64,000 nt of DNA. It comes from Pseudophaeobacter profundi (GTDB lineage Bacteria > Pseudomonadota > Alphaproteobacteria > Rhodobacterales > Rhodobacteraceae). The stretch lies in assembly GCF_029697505.1 (NCBI RefSeq), contig NZ_JARJEF010000001.1, positions 186,001-250,000 of the forward strand, read 5' to 3'. The position numbers were made by a program, and so were the translations under genes. Within the stretch, counting starts at the first letter, position 1; every line of letters starts with the position of its first letter. Positions 36,261 through 45,582 of the stretch are shown piece after piece. The notes beneath the pieces were generated by a model, which saw only the letters and a list, made by a program, of their open reading frames with translations, did no database searches and was not told the DNA's origin.

Positions 36261-36311
36261 CCGCCGCCAAAGGCCACACGCCATGCAGAAAATAGTAGGC
36301 AGCAATTAGCG

Positions 36312-36341
36312 GGCGCCCCCTCCTGCGTGATCGGGGGCACC
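36312..36341 (-). terminator. Hairpin after bolA
   Basis: On the minus strand GGTGCCCCC pairs with GGGGGCGCC (9 pairs, one U-G) around a 12-base loop, 20 bases after the bolA stop; no clear T-run. It sits between bolA and the convergent DUF4177 gene. Confidence 0.35.
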
Positions 36342-36361
36342 TGTTATGCGCTTTTCATTGG

Positions 36362-36619
36362 TCAGTCGCTGCCGATGTCCAGCGCCAGCGCGTGAATGCG
36401 CGGCACGATGTCCCCCAGCGCCTTGTGCACCATCCGGTGCCGCTGCACCCGGCTTTGCCCGGCAAAGGCTGCGGCGCGGATCATCACGTTAAAGTGGCTC
36501 TCGCCGCTGCCATCATGGCCAGCGTGACCGATATGGCTGTTGCTGTCATCCACAACCTCTAGGGCGGTAGGGTTAAAGGCAGCCCGCAGCCGCTGTTCCA
36601 TTTCCGTATTTATGCTCAT
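36362..36619 (-). CDS. bolA: BolA family protein
   Basis: 85 residues, one BolA domain: LEVVDDSNSHIGHAGHDGSGESHFNVMIRAAAFAGQSRVQRHRMVHKAL. The conserved His residues of the loop and the RVxRHRMVxxAL helix are present. BolA proteins pair with monothiol glutaredoxins in iron-sulfur handling and some bind DNA. It is divergent from the J-domain gene over 106 bases, a neighbourhood common in Rhodobacterales upstream of cobST. Confidence 0.92.
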   Translation of the reverse strand: MSINTEMEQRLRAAFNPTALEVVDDSNSHIGHAGHDGSGESHFNVMIRAAAFAGQSRVQRHRMVHKALGDIVPRIHALALDIGSD

Positions 36620-36725
36620 ATTCTGCTCATCCTCATATTTATTTCTCTGCCCCCCTTCAATCTGACGCCCCTTAGACTAAACTGCTGCCTCCGAGTCGAA
36701 CAGCTGCGTCTAGAAAGTGCCCCAC

Positions 36726-37349
36726 ATGAGCAAATCAGATCCCTTCGGTTTCGATATGTCCGTCAGCTCTGCCAAAAAGAAAAATCCGCGTGGCCGCCGC
36801 AGCATGTCTGGCGCCTCAGAGACCTCAGTACGGGTCTGCGACAAAGAGGGTTGCGAGGAGGCCGGCAAGTTTCGCGCCCCCAAGGCCCCCGATGTTCTGG
36901 ATGATTTCTTCTGGTTCTGCCAGGACCATGTCCGCGAATACAACAACCACTGGAACTTTTTCCAGGGTACAACCGAGGCAGAACTGAACGCCCAGCAATC
37001 CAAGGACAAGGTCTGGGAACGCCAGACCAAACCTATGGGCGATCCCGAGGCTCGCGCCTGGGCCCGGCTGGGCATTGAAGACCCACATCAGGTACTGGGC
37101 GGGAACGCCACGCAGAATCCGGGCCGTTCCGCCGCAACAGGGCGCCGCCTGCCCGCAACCGAACGCCGCGCCATCGAAGTGCTGGAGGCCAAGGATGACT
37201 GGTCCAAGGCGGACATTCGCAAGGCCTACAAAAAGCTGATCAAGGTGCTGCACCCCGACATGAACGGCGGCGACCGCAGCCAGGAAGAACAGCTGCAAGA
37301 GGTTCGCTGGGCCTGGGAACAGATCAAGGACAGCCGCAGCTTCAAATAG
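36726..37349 (+). CDS. J-domain (DnaJ-like) protein
   Basis: 207 residues. The C-terminal 60 form a J domain: AIEVLEAKDDWSKADIRKAYKKLIKVLHPDMNGGDRSQEEQLQEVRWAWEQIKDS, with the HPD motif that stimulates Hsp70 ATPase. The N-terminal part has a CDKEGCEEAGKFRAP segment and FFWFCQDHVREYNNHWNFF, a conserved block resembling a small zinc-linked module though only two to three Cys are seen. No Gly/Phe region, so it is a specialised co-chaperone. I used the ATG at 36726 rather than the GTG three codons earlier. A clear terminator follows before cobS. Confidence 0.88.
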   Translation: MSKSDPFGFDMSVSSAKKKNPRGRRSMSGASETSVRVCDKEGCEEAGKFRAPKAPDVLDDFFWFCQDHVREYNNHWNFFQGTTEAELNAQQSKDKVWERQTKPMGDPEARAWARLGIEDPHQVLGGNATQNPGRSAATGRRLPATERRAIEVLEAKDDWSKADIRKAYKKLIKVLHPDMNGGDRSQEEQLQEVRWAWEQIKDSRSFK

Positions 37350-37378
37350 GCCGCAGCGCCTGCGTTAAATCCATGGGC

Positions 37379-37405
37379 AAAAGGGCAGCACGGGCTGCCC
37401 TTTTT
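37379..37405 (+). terminator. Rho-independent terminator after the J-domain gene
   Basis: AAAAGGGCAGC (37379-37389) pairs with GCTGCCCTTTT (37394-37404) around ACGG and runs into TTTTT. Confidence 0.9.
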
Positions 37406-37605
37406 GTTGCGCGCCCACCGCACAACCGATCCCGCGACCAGGCCAGTTCTGGTGCATATATTTCAGCAGCGATAAGGCCAGTTTCACCGCAACACCACGT
37501 TATTTGGCTGCCACCTACTCTGCCCCTTGCCCTTCATCGCAAGATCAGGCACCAATCCCCCGGATTGGCCCCGCAGCCGCGGGAGAGGAACAAGGATCGA
37601 CGACG

Positions 37606-38592
37606 ATGACCGATGGCATGCTGGATATGAATACAAAACCGACCGATACTATTTCGGTCCGCGATGTCTTTGGCATCGACACCGACATGACTATCAAGGG
37701 CTTTGCCGATCGATCAGACCGTGTTCCGGCCATCGACAACACCTACAAATTTGATCCCGACACCACCATGGCCATTCTGGCGGGCTTCTCGCACAATCGC
37801 CGTGTGATGATCCAAGGCTACCACGGCACAGGCAAATCGACCCATATCGAACAGGTCGCCGCTCGGCTCAACTGGCCCTCGGTGCGCGTCAATCTTGACA
37901 GCCACATTTCCCGGATCGACCTGATCGGCAAGGACGCGATCAAACTGCGCGACGGCAAGCAGGTCACCGAATTCCACGAAGGCATCCTGCCCTGGGCGCT
38001 ACGCAACCCGGTTGCAATTGTGTTTGATGAATATGATGCAGGCCGCGCCGACGTGATGTTTGTAATCCAGCGGGTACTGGAACATGACGGCAAGCTGACG
38101 CTTCTGGACCAAAACGAGATCATCACCCCGAACCCGTTCTTCCGCCTGTTCGCCACCGCAAACACGGTCGGCCTGGGCGATACCACCGGGCTGTACCACG
38201 GCACCCAGCAGATCAACCAGGCCCAGATGGACCGCTGGTCGCTGGTCTCGACGCTGAACTACCTCAGCCATGATGCCGAAACAGCGATCGTGCTGTCCAA
38301 GGCGCCCCATTACAACACCGAGGTCGGCCGCAAGAGCATCAGCCAGATGGTCACCGTGGCGGATCTGACGCGGACCGCATTCATGAATGGCGATCTGTCG
38401 ACGGTGATGTCGCCGCGGACCGTGATCAACTGGGCGCAAAACGCCGAAATCTTCCGCGATGTGGGCTATGCCTTCCGTCTGTCGTTCCTGAACAAATGTG
38501 ACGAGCTGGAGCGCCAGACCGTCGCCGAGTTCTACCAGCGCTGCTTTGACGAAGAGCTGCCCGAAAGCGCTGCCAGCGTTTCACTGGGCTGA
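37606..38592 (+). CDS. cobS: Cobaltochelatase subunit CobS (AAA+ ATPase)
   Basis: 328 residues. CobS is the AAA+ motor that, with CobT, drives CobN to insert cobalt into hydrogenobyrinic acid a,c-diamide in the aerobic B12 pathway. Walker [10 protein letters not shown] lies at 71-79, Walker [10 protein letters not shown] near 130, and sensor 1 [11 protein letters not shown] near 180. The ATG at 37606 has AAGGA eight bases upstream; longer in-frame starts have no family similarity. cobT follows after 166 bases holding a stem-loop. CobN is not in the window. Confidence 0.95.
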   Translation: MTDGMLDMNTKPTDTISVRDVFGIDTDMTIKGFADRSDRVPAIDNTYKFDPDTTMAILAGFSHNRRVMIQGYHGTGKSTHIEQVAARLNWPSVRVNLDSHISRIDLIGKDAIKLRDGKQVTEFHEGILPWALRNPVAIVFDEYDAGRADVMFVIQRVLEHDGKLTLLDQNEIITPNPFFRLFATANTVGLGDTTGLYHGTQQINQAQMDRWSLVSTLNYLSHDAETAIVLSKAPHYNTEVGRKSISQMVTVADLTRTAFMNGDLSTVMSPRTVINWAQNAEIFRDVGYAFRLSFLNKCDELERQTVAEFYQRCFDEELPESAASVSLG

Positions 38593-38626
38593 TTTGTGAC
38601 GTGCCGCCCGGTCGCAAGGCCGGGCA

Positions 38627-38657
38627 GCGCCCGTCCCGTCCCCCACGGGTCGGGCGC
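38627..38657 (+). promoter_or_regulatory. Stem-loop in the cobS-cobT gap
   Basis: GCGCCCG-T-CCCGT pairs with ACGGG-T-CGGGCGC (12 pairs, one T-T mismatch) around a 5-base C loop, 34 bases after cobS. No T-run. It may set the cobS:cobT ratio by mRNA processing or partial termination. Confidence 0.4.
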
Positions 38658-38758
38658 TTCGCTTCCTCCCCGCCGGGTCTGGCGCCGCCCTTTTCGCTGC
38701 CGCTCGACTGGACTTTCCCAAGAAGAGGGGGGATGCTCATCAGGGACAAGGTGCGACC

Positions 38759-40636
38759 ATGAGAAAACAAAACGACAATCCCGCTGATCCGTTCAAAAAG
38801 GCCCTGGCCGAGGCCACCAAGGTCATGGCCGATGATCCGGAGCTGAGCGTTTCCTATACCGTCGACCCCTCGGGTGTGTCCGGTGACAATATGCGCCTGC
38901 CGCAGGTTAGCCGCCGCATGACCCGCGAAGAGGTGCTGCTGGCCCGTGGCACCGCGGATGCCCTCGCCCTGCGCCGCAAGTTCCACGACGATGCCACCCA
39001 TGCCAAATACACCCCCCAGGGGGAAATGGCCCGCGATCTGTACGAGGCCATGGAAACCGCCCGTTGCGAGGCCATGGGCGCGCGGCACATGCCCGGCACC
39101 GCCAGCAATATCGACGTAAAAATCCGCAACGAGGCCATCCGGCGTGGCTATGACCAGATGAAGAGCTCATCCGAGGCGCCACTGGCGGCTTCGGCTGGCT
39201 ATCTCGTGCGCCATCTGGCCACTGGTCGCCCCCTGCCCGAGGGCGCCGATAATGTGATGGAGCTGTGGCGCGGCTTTATTGAAGCTCAGGCCGGGGAAAC
39301 ACTCGAAAACCTTGACGACAAGATCGCCGATCAGTCCGAATTTGCCAAATTCGCCCGCAAGATCATTGCTGACCTCGGCTATGGCGACCAGCTGGGCGAT
39401 GACCCGGATGAACTGGACGACAACCAGGATGACGAGGCCGAGGACGACGCCGAAGAACAGCCCGACCCCGATGGCAACGGCGAAGATGATTCCGACGACG
39501 AGCAATCCGAAGCCGATGCCGAACAGGCCCAGGAGCAACAGCAGGACGAAAGCCAGGCCCAGGTCTCTATGGATGAGATGGCCGAGGAAGAGCTGACGGA
39601 AGAAACCGAAATGCCAGACGGTGAAGCGCCGCTGGACCCACCTCCGCCGCCCGCAGCATCCGAGGCCGACCCGGATTACAAGGTATTTCTTGACGCCAAT
39701 GACGAAGAAATCGCCGCCGAAGATCTGGCGGAACCTGCCGAACTGGAGCGCCTGCGCGCCTATCTCGACCAGCAACTGGAACCGCTGAAAGGTGCCGTGT
39801 CGCGTCTGGCCAATAAATTGCAGCGCCGCCTGCAGGCCCAGCAAAACCGGTCCTGGGAATTTGACCTGGAAGAAGGCATTCTGGATGCCGGCCGTCTGGC
39901 GCGGGTGATTGCCAACCCGACAACACCCCTATCCTTCAAGCGCGAAAAAGACACCGAATTCCGCGATACCGTGGTGACATTACTGCTGGACAACTCTGGT
40001 TCGATGCGGGGGCGGCCCATTTCCATCGCCGCGATCTGCGCCGATGTTCTGGCCCGCACGCTAGAGCGCTGCAACGTCAAGGTTGAAATCCTCGGCTTTA
40101 CCACCCGCGCCTGGAAAGGCGGGCTGGCCCGCGAGGCCTGGCTCAATGACGGGCGGCCGCAGATGCCGGGGCGCCTGAATGACCTGCGCCATATCATCTA
40201 TAAATCCGCCGACAGTCCCTGGCGCCGGGTGCGCCCCAATCTGGGGCTGATGATGAAAGAAGGCCTGCTGAAGGAAAACATTGACGGCGAGGCGCTGGAA
40301 TGGGCCCACCGCCGGATGCTGGGCCGCCAAGAGGCCCGCAAGATCCTGATGGTGATTTCTGATGGCGCGCCCGTTGATGACAGCACCCTCTCGGTGAACC
40401 CGGCCAACTATCTCGAAAAGCATCTGCGCGATGTGATCGCCATGGTGGAAAAGCGCAAACAGGTAGAACTGCTGGCAATTGGCATTGGCCATGATGTGAC
40501 CCGCTATTACGACCGCGCCGTCACGATTACCGATGTTGAACAGTTGGCCGGCGCCATGACCGAACAGCTGGCTGCCCTGTTTGACAGCGACCCCCGCGCC
40601 CGCGCGCGGGTCATGGGCATACGCAACGTCGGCTAG
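38759..40636 (+). CDS. cobT: Cobaltochelatase subunit CobT
   Basis: 625 residues, the family length. CobT partners CobS as an AAA+/VWA pair. It has the N-terminal conserved domain ([41 protein letters not shown]), a very acidic linker at about 207-300 rich in Asp, Glu and Gln, and a C-terminal von Willebrand A domain with the MIDAS motif [10 protein letters not shown] near residue 410 and [14 protein letters not shown] later. The acidic linker is characteristic of CobT. Starts at the ATG at 38759. Confidence 0.95.
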   Translation: MRKQNDNPADPFKKALAEATKVMADDPELSVSYTVDPSGVSGDNMRLPQVSRRMTREEVLLARGTADALALRRKFHDDATHAKYTPQGEMARDLYEAMETARCEAMGARHMPGTASNIDVKIRNEAIRRGYDQMKSSSEAPLAASAGYLVRHLATGRPLPEGADNVMELWRGFIEAQAGETLENLDDKIADQSEFAKFARKIIADLGYGDQLGDDPDELDDNQDDEAEDDAEEQPDPDGNGEDDSDDEQSEADAEQAQEQQQDESQAQVSMDEMAEEELTEETEMPDGEAPLDPPPPPAASEADPDYKVFLDANDEEIAAEDLAEPAELERLRAYLDQQLEPLKGAVSRLANKLQRRLQAQQNRSWEFDLEEGILDAGRLARVIANPTTPLSFKREKDTEFRDTVVTLLLDNSGSMRGRPISIAAICADVLARTLERCNVKVEILGFTTRAWKGGLAREAWLNDGRPQMPGRLNDLRHIIYKSADSPWRRVRPNLGLMMKEGLLKENIDGEALEWAHRRMLGRQEARKILMVISDGAPVDDSTLSVNPANYLEKHLRDVIAMVEKRKQVELLAIGIGHDVTRYYDRAVTITDVEQLAGAMTEQLAALFDSDPRARARVMGIRNVG

Positions 40637-40795
40637 CCCCTGCACAACATCCGCGCCAACAGCGGCCAGCCCTGTCGGCCGTGCTTGCTGTTGGCGTGCC
40701 CCCACTACCGGGCCTGCCGCATTTGGCAGGGCCCCCGGCGTCCTTACCAACGCCCGCTTAGCCCGAGACCAGATAAAACCATCGAGGAGACTGCC

Positions 40796-42586
40796 ATGTT
40801 TCAGAATTTTGACGTCACTGCGCGCCCCGAACAGGGGCCTCCCCGCCTGCAAGCCCTGCGCGCAGAGCTGTCCCGCGATGGATTGAACGGTTTTCTTGTG
40901 CCCCGCGCCGATGCCCATCAAGGCGAATATGTCGCCCCGCGTGACGAACGGCTCAGCTGGCTGACGGGGTTCACCGGGTCAGCCGGGTTCTGCGCCGTGC
41001 TTGATACCATAGCCGGCGTCTTCATTGACGGTCGCTACCGTACCCAGGTCAAGCGTCAGGTCGCTGCCGATTTCACCCCGGTGCCCTGGCCCGAGGTATC
41101 CCTTGCCAGCTGGTTGAAAGAGCAACTGCCACAGGGCGGCAAGGTCGGCTATGATGCCTGGCTACACGCCAGCGACCAGATCTCTCGCCTGGTGCAAGAC
41201 CTGACAGGATCCGGGATCGAGCTGGTGCAATGCGACAATCTTGTTGACCGGATCTGGCAGGACCAGCCCGCGCCGCCGCTGCAGCCTGCCCTGCCCCACG
41301 CGCTGAGCTATGCTGGCGAAGCTGCGGCTGACAAATGCGCCCGGCTGGCAGCGGATCTGCGCACCGCCGGTCACAGCGCCGCCGTGATCACCCTGCCCGA
41401 CAGCATCATGTGGCTGCTGAATATTCGCGGTGGCGACATTCCCCGTAACCCGGTGGCACATGGCTTCGCCATCCTGCATGATGATGCGCGGGTTGATCTG
41501 TTCATGGCGCCTGAAAAGCTGCATCAAATCACCGATCACCTACCCGCCAGTGTCGCCTGCCATCCGCCCAGCGATTTCCTTGGCGCGGTGCAGGCGCTTG
41601 GCGGCAAGGTCAGTGTCGATGCCACCAGCCTGCCGCAGATCGTCGCCGATGCGCTTGGGGATCATCTGGTAGATGCGGGCGATCCCTGCGCCCTGCCCAA
41701 GGCCCGCAAGAACGCCGCTGAAATCGCCGGCTCTGCCGCCGCCCATCTGCGCGATGGCGCCGCCGTGGTGGAATTGCTCGCCTGGCTGGATGCCCAACCC
41801 AGTGGCACGGTGACCGAGATCGAGGTGGCCAAACACCTGGAAGAGCTGCGCCGCCGTGACCCCGCCCTGCGCGATATCAGTTTTGAAACCATTTCCGGCA
41901 CCGGTGAAAACGGCGCAGTGATGCACTACCGGGTCACCGAAGAGACCAACAGCCGCCTGGAAGAGGGCCATCTGCTGGTGCTCGACAGTGGCGGACAATA
42001 TCTGGACGGCACCACCGATATCACCCGCACCATCGCCATTGGCACGCCCGGTGACGTCGAAAGCGCCGCCTTTACACGGGTACTGCAAGGAATGATCGCC
42101 ATCTCGCGCCTGCGTTGGCCAAAGGGGCTGGCAGGCCGCGATATCGAAGCCATCGGCCGGATGCCGCTCTGGCTGGCCGGGCAGGATTTCAATCATGGGC
42201 TGGGCCACGGTGTTGGCGCCTATCTCAGTGTGCATGAAGGCCCGCAACGCCTGAGCCGGGTTTCTACCGTGCCGCTGGAAGTGGGGATGATTCTGTCGAA
42301 TGAACCGGGCTATTACCGCGAAGGGGCCTTTGGTATTCGCATCGAAAACCTGCTGGTGGTCGAACCGGCCCCGGCGCTGGACAGCGCTGACCCGGAACGC
42401 GAGATGCTGAGCTGGCGCGGGCTGACCTATGCGCCCATCGACCGACAGTTGATCTGCCTCGATATGCTGACTGCGGCAGAACGCGACTGGATCAACGCCT
42501 ACCACCGTGAAACCGCAGAGAAACTGCGCCCCTACGTTACTGAAGATGCACGCGCTTGGCTGGATGACGTCACCCGGCCAATCTGA
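40796..42586 (+). CDS. Xaa-Pro aminopeptidase (M24B)
   Basis: 596 residues, the long three-domain aminopeptidase P type. Two creatinase-like N-terminal domains (GFLVPRADAHQGEYVAPRDERLSWLTGFTGSAG near 31-65) precede the pita-bread catalytic domain. Metal ligands are the Asp pair in VLDSGGQYLDGTTDITRT, His in NHGLGHGVGAYL, and the Glu residues in LSNEPGYYREGAFGIRIENL. It removes N-terminal residues before proline. GAGGAG lies seven bases before the ATG. Complements pepN in peptide use. Confidence 0.94.
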   Translation: MFQNFDVTARPEQGPPRLQALRAELSRDGLNGFLVPRADAHQGEYVAPRDERLSWLTGFTGSAGFCAVLDTIAGVFIDGRYRTQVKRQVAADFTPVPWPEVSLASWLKEQLPQGGKVGYDAWLHASDQISRLVQDLTGSGIELVQCDNLVDRIWQDQPAPPLQPALPHALSYAGEAAADKCARLAADLRTAGHSAAVITLPDSIMWLLNIRGGDIPRNPVAHGFAILHDDARVDLFMAPEKLHQITDHLPASVACHPPSDFLGAVQALGGKVSVDATSLPQIVADALGDHLVDAGDPCALPKARKNAAEIAGSAAAHLRDGAAVVELLAWLDAQPSGTVTEIEVAKHLEELRRRDPALRDISFETISGTGENGAVMHYRVTEETNSRLEEGHLLVLDSGGQYLDGTTDITRTIAIGTPGDVESAAFTRVLQGMIAISRLRWPKGLAGRDIEAIGRMPLWLAGQDFNHGLGHGVGAYLSVHEGPQRLSRVSTVPLEVGMILSNEPGYYREGAFGIRIENLLVVEPAPALDSADPEREMLSWRGLTYAPIDRQLICLDMLTAAERDWINAYHRETAEKLRPYVTEDARAWLDDVTRPI

Positions 42587-42649
42587 TATCAGCTTGTTAC
42601 ATATTTAAGGCATATGGATATGCCTAGAGACGCAATCAGGGGGAAGACT

Positions 42650-42991
42650 ATGAGCACAATCCGTATTCGCAAAGCAGGAGGCACCTGGGTTGTTCGTTCT
42701 GGTGGTGCGGTGCTTGGCGAAAGCACCCGTGCGCTGGAACTGGACGAAGAGGGCCATGCCCCAGCAATATACTTCCCCCGCGAAGACATCGCCATTGCCT
42801 TTCTTGATCCCAGCAACAAGACCACCCATTGCCCACTAAAGGGCGATGCGACCTATTATTCGATCGTAAACAAATCCTCGATCACGGAAAATGTGGTCTG
42901 GAGCTATGAATCTCCGAATGAGGCGCTGTCGGAGATCAAGGGCTATCTTGCCTTTCATACCGGCGACTCTGTCAAAGTAGAACAGATCTGA
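42650..42991 (+). CDS. DUF427 family protein
   Basis: 113 residues. The DUF427 pattern is clear: GGTWVVRSGGAVLGESTRALELDEEG, AIYFPREDIAIAFLDPSNKTTHCPLKGDATYYSI and VVWSYESPNEALSEIKGYLAFHTGDSVKVEQI. The fold is a small beta barrel with a conserved His-Cys-Pro-x-Lys-Gly motif; biochemical role unknown. The ATG at 42650 follows AGGGGGAAG. Confidence 0.9.
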   Translation: MSTIRIRKAGGTWVVRSGGAVLGESTRALELDEEGHAPAIYFPREDIAIAFLDPSNKTTHCPLKGDATYYSIVNKSSITENVVWSYESPNEALSEIKGYLAFHTGDSVKVEQI

Positions 42992-43326
42992 GGCCGCGAT
43001 GGCTGCCGGGCGAGGTCTGGCAGTCCCGTTGCCGCCCTGCGGCCAACACCCGCGCGTTCGTCTGCTGGCAGGACAGCTGGGTGATCATCGCCACAGCAGT
43101 TGATGCCACACATATTCCGCCCAGCCCCAATACAGTGTCAGTTGCCGTCAGAAAACGAGCGGCACAAGCTCAGGCTAACACCTGACAACCGCAAGCAGGC
43201 AAATAGCTCCTCGTCCGGGTGCAAGCTGCATCCGACAGAACCCTGGCCAAATATCTCGATATGGTTCACTCGTTAAACCCGGCAGCCCTGTGCACAGCCT
43301 GTACACATCGACGCGCGGAAAACCTG
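42992..43326. other. Intergenic, 335 bases without a gene
   Basis: Between the DUF427 gene and the small minus-strand ORF. Only short open frames without ribosome binding sites are present, and a weak CTGCC/GGCAG hairpin near 43000. I see no other structure. Confidence 0.5.
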
Positions 43327-43515
43327 TTAAAGAACTGCGCGGCACAGATTGCGCCGCATATCTTCCAGCCGATCATCAGAGCTAAAGACATTGGTCTCTA
43401 GCGCGCATTGAATCGTATATTCAATCAGTGCTTCCAAAGAAGCCTTTTCTTTTTCCCGCTCGCCTACAACACGGTCTTGCGCGGCCTCTTCTGGGCCGTT
43501 TTCTAAAGTACGCAT
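43327..43515 (-). CDS. Small hypothetical protein, 62 residues
   Basis: Not recognised. It encodes a charged, mainly helical protein with a Glu/Lys/Arg-rich first half and a second half containing CALETNVFSSDDRLEDMRRNLCRAVL. A good GGAAGGA ribosome binding site sits six bases upstream of the ATG, and the upstream 100 bases are A+T-rich, as for a promoter. Two Cys residues are present. It could be a small regulator; there is no evidence beyond the ORF, its translation signals and its reasonable composition. Confidence 0.5.
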   Translation of the reverse strand: MRTLENGPEEAAQDRVVGEREKEKASLEALIEYTIQCALETNVFSSDDRLEDMRRNLCRAVL

Positions 43516-43757
43516 ATTCTTCCTTCCGCACTTTTCTAACTTTTATTACCGTTCTGCCAAATTCCGTTAGTTGAAGCGGTTAATCAATAGAAAGTAAAAA
43601 TTAACCTATTTGTGAAGCAGATAGCGTAAAAATGATGGGGATTTGCAACAGATTGCGCCTCTTTCCCATTGACTCCCCGCCGTGTCAGCTCGTTTTTTGG
43701 GCTGTTCGGCACGCTCAGAAACTGATTCTACGACGCCATGCACAGCTTGCGGCTCTG

Positions 43758-45440
43758 CTAGCTATGTTCTTCGGCTGCGACCGCAATCAAAGCGCGATTA
43801 TAAGATTTCAGAGCATCCACATGGTAGATTGCCCCCAGTATGGTTTTGCCGCCGTCATCCAGGCCTATGACCGGCAGAAACGGCAGATCAGAGCGATCAA
43901 AGAGCGGTAGCGCCGCCTCTAGCGTGGCATCAACCCGCAAGCAAAGGTCCTGTTCGCACAGCGCCTCGCAGGCCTCCAGGCTGGGGGCGCGCGGATCCTC
44001 TAGCGGGCGCATCACCGTGCCGACTCTCAGCATCGTCAACAGATAGGCCTGCGGCCCCGCCGCACAATGCACATTGCGTCTCTCCAGCTGGGTCAGAAAG
44101 AAGGAACGATCAACCAGCCGCGAGGCCAGAGCGGTGGAAATCGACACAGCCACCATCACCGCCAGACCAATTTGCCAATCCCCAGTCAGTTCAAACACGA
44201 TCAGGGTGGTGGAAATCGGTGCCCCCAACACGGCTGCGGCCACCGCCCCCATGCCGGCAAAAGCATAAAGCGTATGGGTGCCAGACACATCCGGCAGGAA
44301 GGAAGTCGCCACCAGCCCGAAGGCAAGGCCGGTGATAGCCCCAATCATCAAAGACGGTGAAAACACGCCGCCCCCCATCCGGCCGCCCATGGTGATCGCC
44401 ACGGCGACTGTTTTGGCCACCACAAAGATCAGCGCCTGTGACAGCACCAGCCCGCCTGTCAACGCCAGTTCAGTGGTTTCATAGCCGACGCCGATGATAT
44501 GCGGATACCAGATGGCAATGCAGCCCAGCATCAACCCAGCAATTGCCGGACGCAGCCAGCGCGGGATGCGCAGCCGCTGCTGCACCACATCGCCGACATG
44601 ATCGGCAAAAAAGATCGCCCGCATCAGCACAACGGCAACCAACCCACAAATCACCCCCAGCATCAGAAAGGCCGGCAATTCCACATAGAATTGTAAGGCC
44701 CCCGGCGTCGTCATCGAAAATTCCGCGACATCGCCATAGGCAAGACGGTTGATCACGGTGCCCGCAACCGAGGCGATCACAATCGGTGCAAAGGCGTGCA
44801 CGGCAAAATGACGCAGCACCACCTCTAGCGCAAAGAGCGCCCCTGCAATTGGCGCGTTGAAACTGGCAGAGACCGCCGCCGCCACCGCGCAGCCCAGCAG
44901 ATCACGCCCGGTGATGCCATCGGCGCGGATCTTGTCACTGACCCAGCTCGACATGACCCCGGCCAGATGAACCACCGGCCCTTCACGCCCAGTGGAACCG
45001 CCCGTTGACAGCGTCAGAAACGACGCCAATGCCGATGCCAGGCCAGAGCGCGCTTCAAGGCGTCCCTCGTTCAGGGCAGCGCCTTCGATCACATCCGCGA
45101 CGGATCGCACCCGACCATCGGGGGTAAAGCGATCCAGCAGCAGCCCCACCACCAGTCCGCCGATACCGGCTATCAAAACCAGCCAGTACCAGGGAAGATC
45201 GGCGGCAAAACTATGCAGGTATTTCACGTCATCCGCGCCATAAACCCAGGCCTGCAGGGCGGAAATTCCCTTGCGAAACAGCAGCGCCGCAAAGCCCGCG
45301 CCGATGCCGATCAGCAGCGCAATCACCCAGAACTGAAACTGGCTGGGGCCACGGTGCAGCAGAACCCGCCACAGATCGCGCGCCGCAGACCGGCCCTGGG
45401 CAAGAACAGATGTGACGGAAAGGCCTGGCTGCTGGGGCAT
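43758..45440 (-). CDS. ClC-family chloride channel/antiporter with C-terminal CBS region
   Basis: 560 residues. About ten to twelve membrane helices in two inverted halves; the selectivity/gate motif GGSTGREGPVVHLAG has the gating Glu153 and GGVFSPSLMIGAITG is the second pore segment, as in ClC transporters. The C-terminal 130 residues carry a CBS-like pair (LFDRSDLPFLPVIGLDDGGKTILGAIYHVDALKSYN). Presence of the gating Glu suggests Cl-/H+ exchange or channel action in the inner membrane; the proton Glu cannot be assigned with confidence. AGGA lies six bases before the ATG. Ion selectivity is inferred from family only. Confidence 0.92.
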   Translation of the reverse strand: MPQQPGLSVTSVLAQGRSAARDLWRVLLHRGPSQFQFWVIALLIGIGAGFAALLFRKGISALQAWVYGADDVKYLHSFAADLPWYWLVLIAGIGGLVVGLLLDRFTPDGRVRSVADVIEGAALNEGRLEARSGLASALASFLTLSTGGSTGREGPVVHLAGVMSSWVSDKIRADGITGRDLLGCAVAAAVSASFNAPIAGALFALEVVLRHFAVHAFAPIVIASVAGTVINRLAYGDVAEFSMTTPGALQFYVELPAFLMLGVICGLVAVVLMRAIFFADHVGDVVQQRLRIPRWLRPAIAGLMLGCIAIWYPHIIGVGYETTELALTGGLVLSQALIFVVAKTVAVAITMGGRMGGGVFSPSLMIGAITGLAFGLVATSFLPDVSGTHTLYAFAGMGAVAAAVLGAPISTTLIVFELTGDWQIGLAVMVAVSISTALASRLVDRSFFLTQLERRNVHCAAGPQAYLLTMLRVGTVMRPLEDPRAPSLEACEALCEQDLCLRVDATLEAALPLFDRSDLPFLPVIGLDDGGKTILGAIYHVDALKSYNRALIAVAAEEHS

Positions 45441-45582
45441 GGGGTCCTGTAGGGGCTGGTATGTGCGCGGGCTAGATCAAAAAATATCTCTGATATCGTA
45501 AATATTTAATTGGGATTTCACCATAGCCCAGTTTTTTCTGGCCCCGCCGCGCCAGAACACCCCGGTGCCAGGGCATGCAAAT

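Noticed and set aside
39380-39660. Very acidic low-complexity block in cobT as a foreign insertion
   Set aside because: An acidic linker is a normal feature of CobT proteins; frame and codon use are continuous.
45519-45564. TTCTGG/CCAGAA hairpin after recN as a terminator
   Set aside because: The T-run is on the wrong side for the minus-strand transcript.
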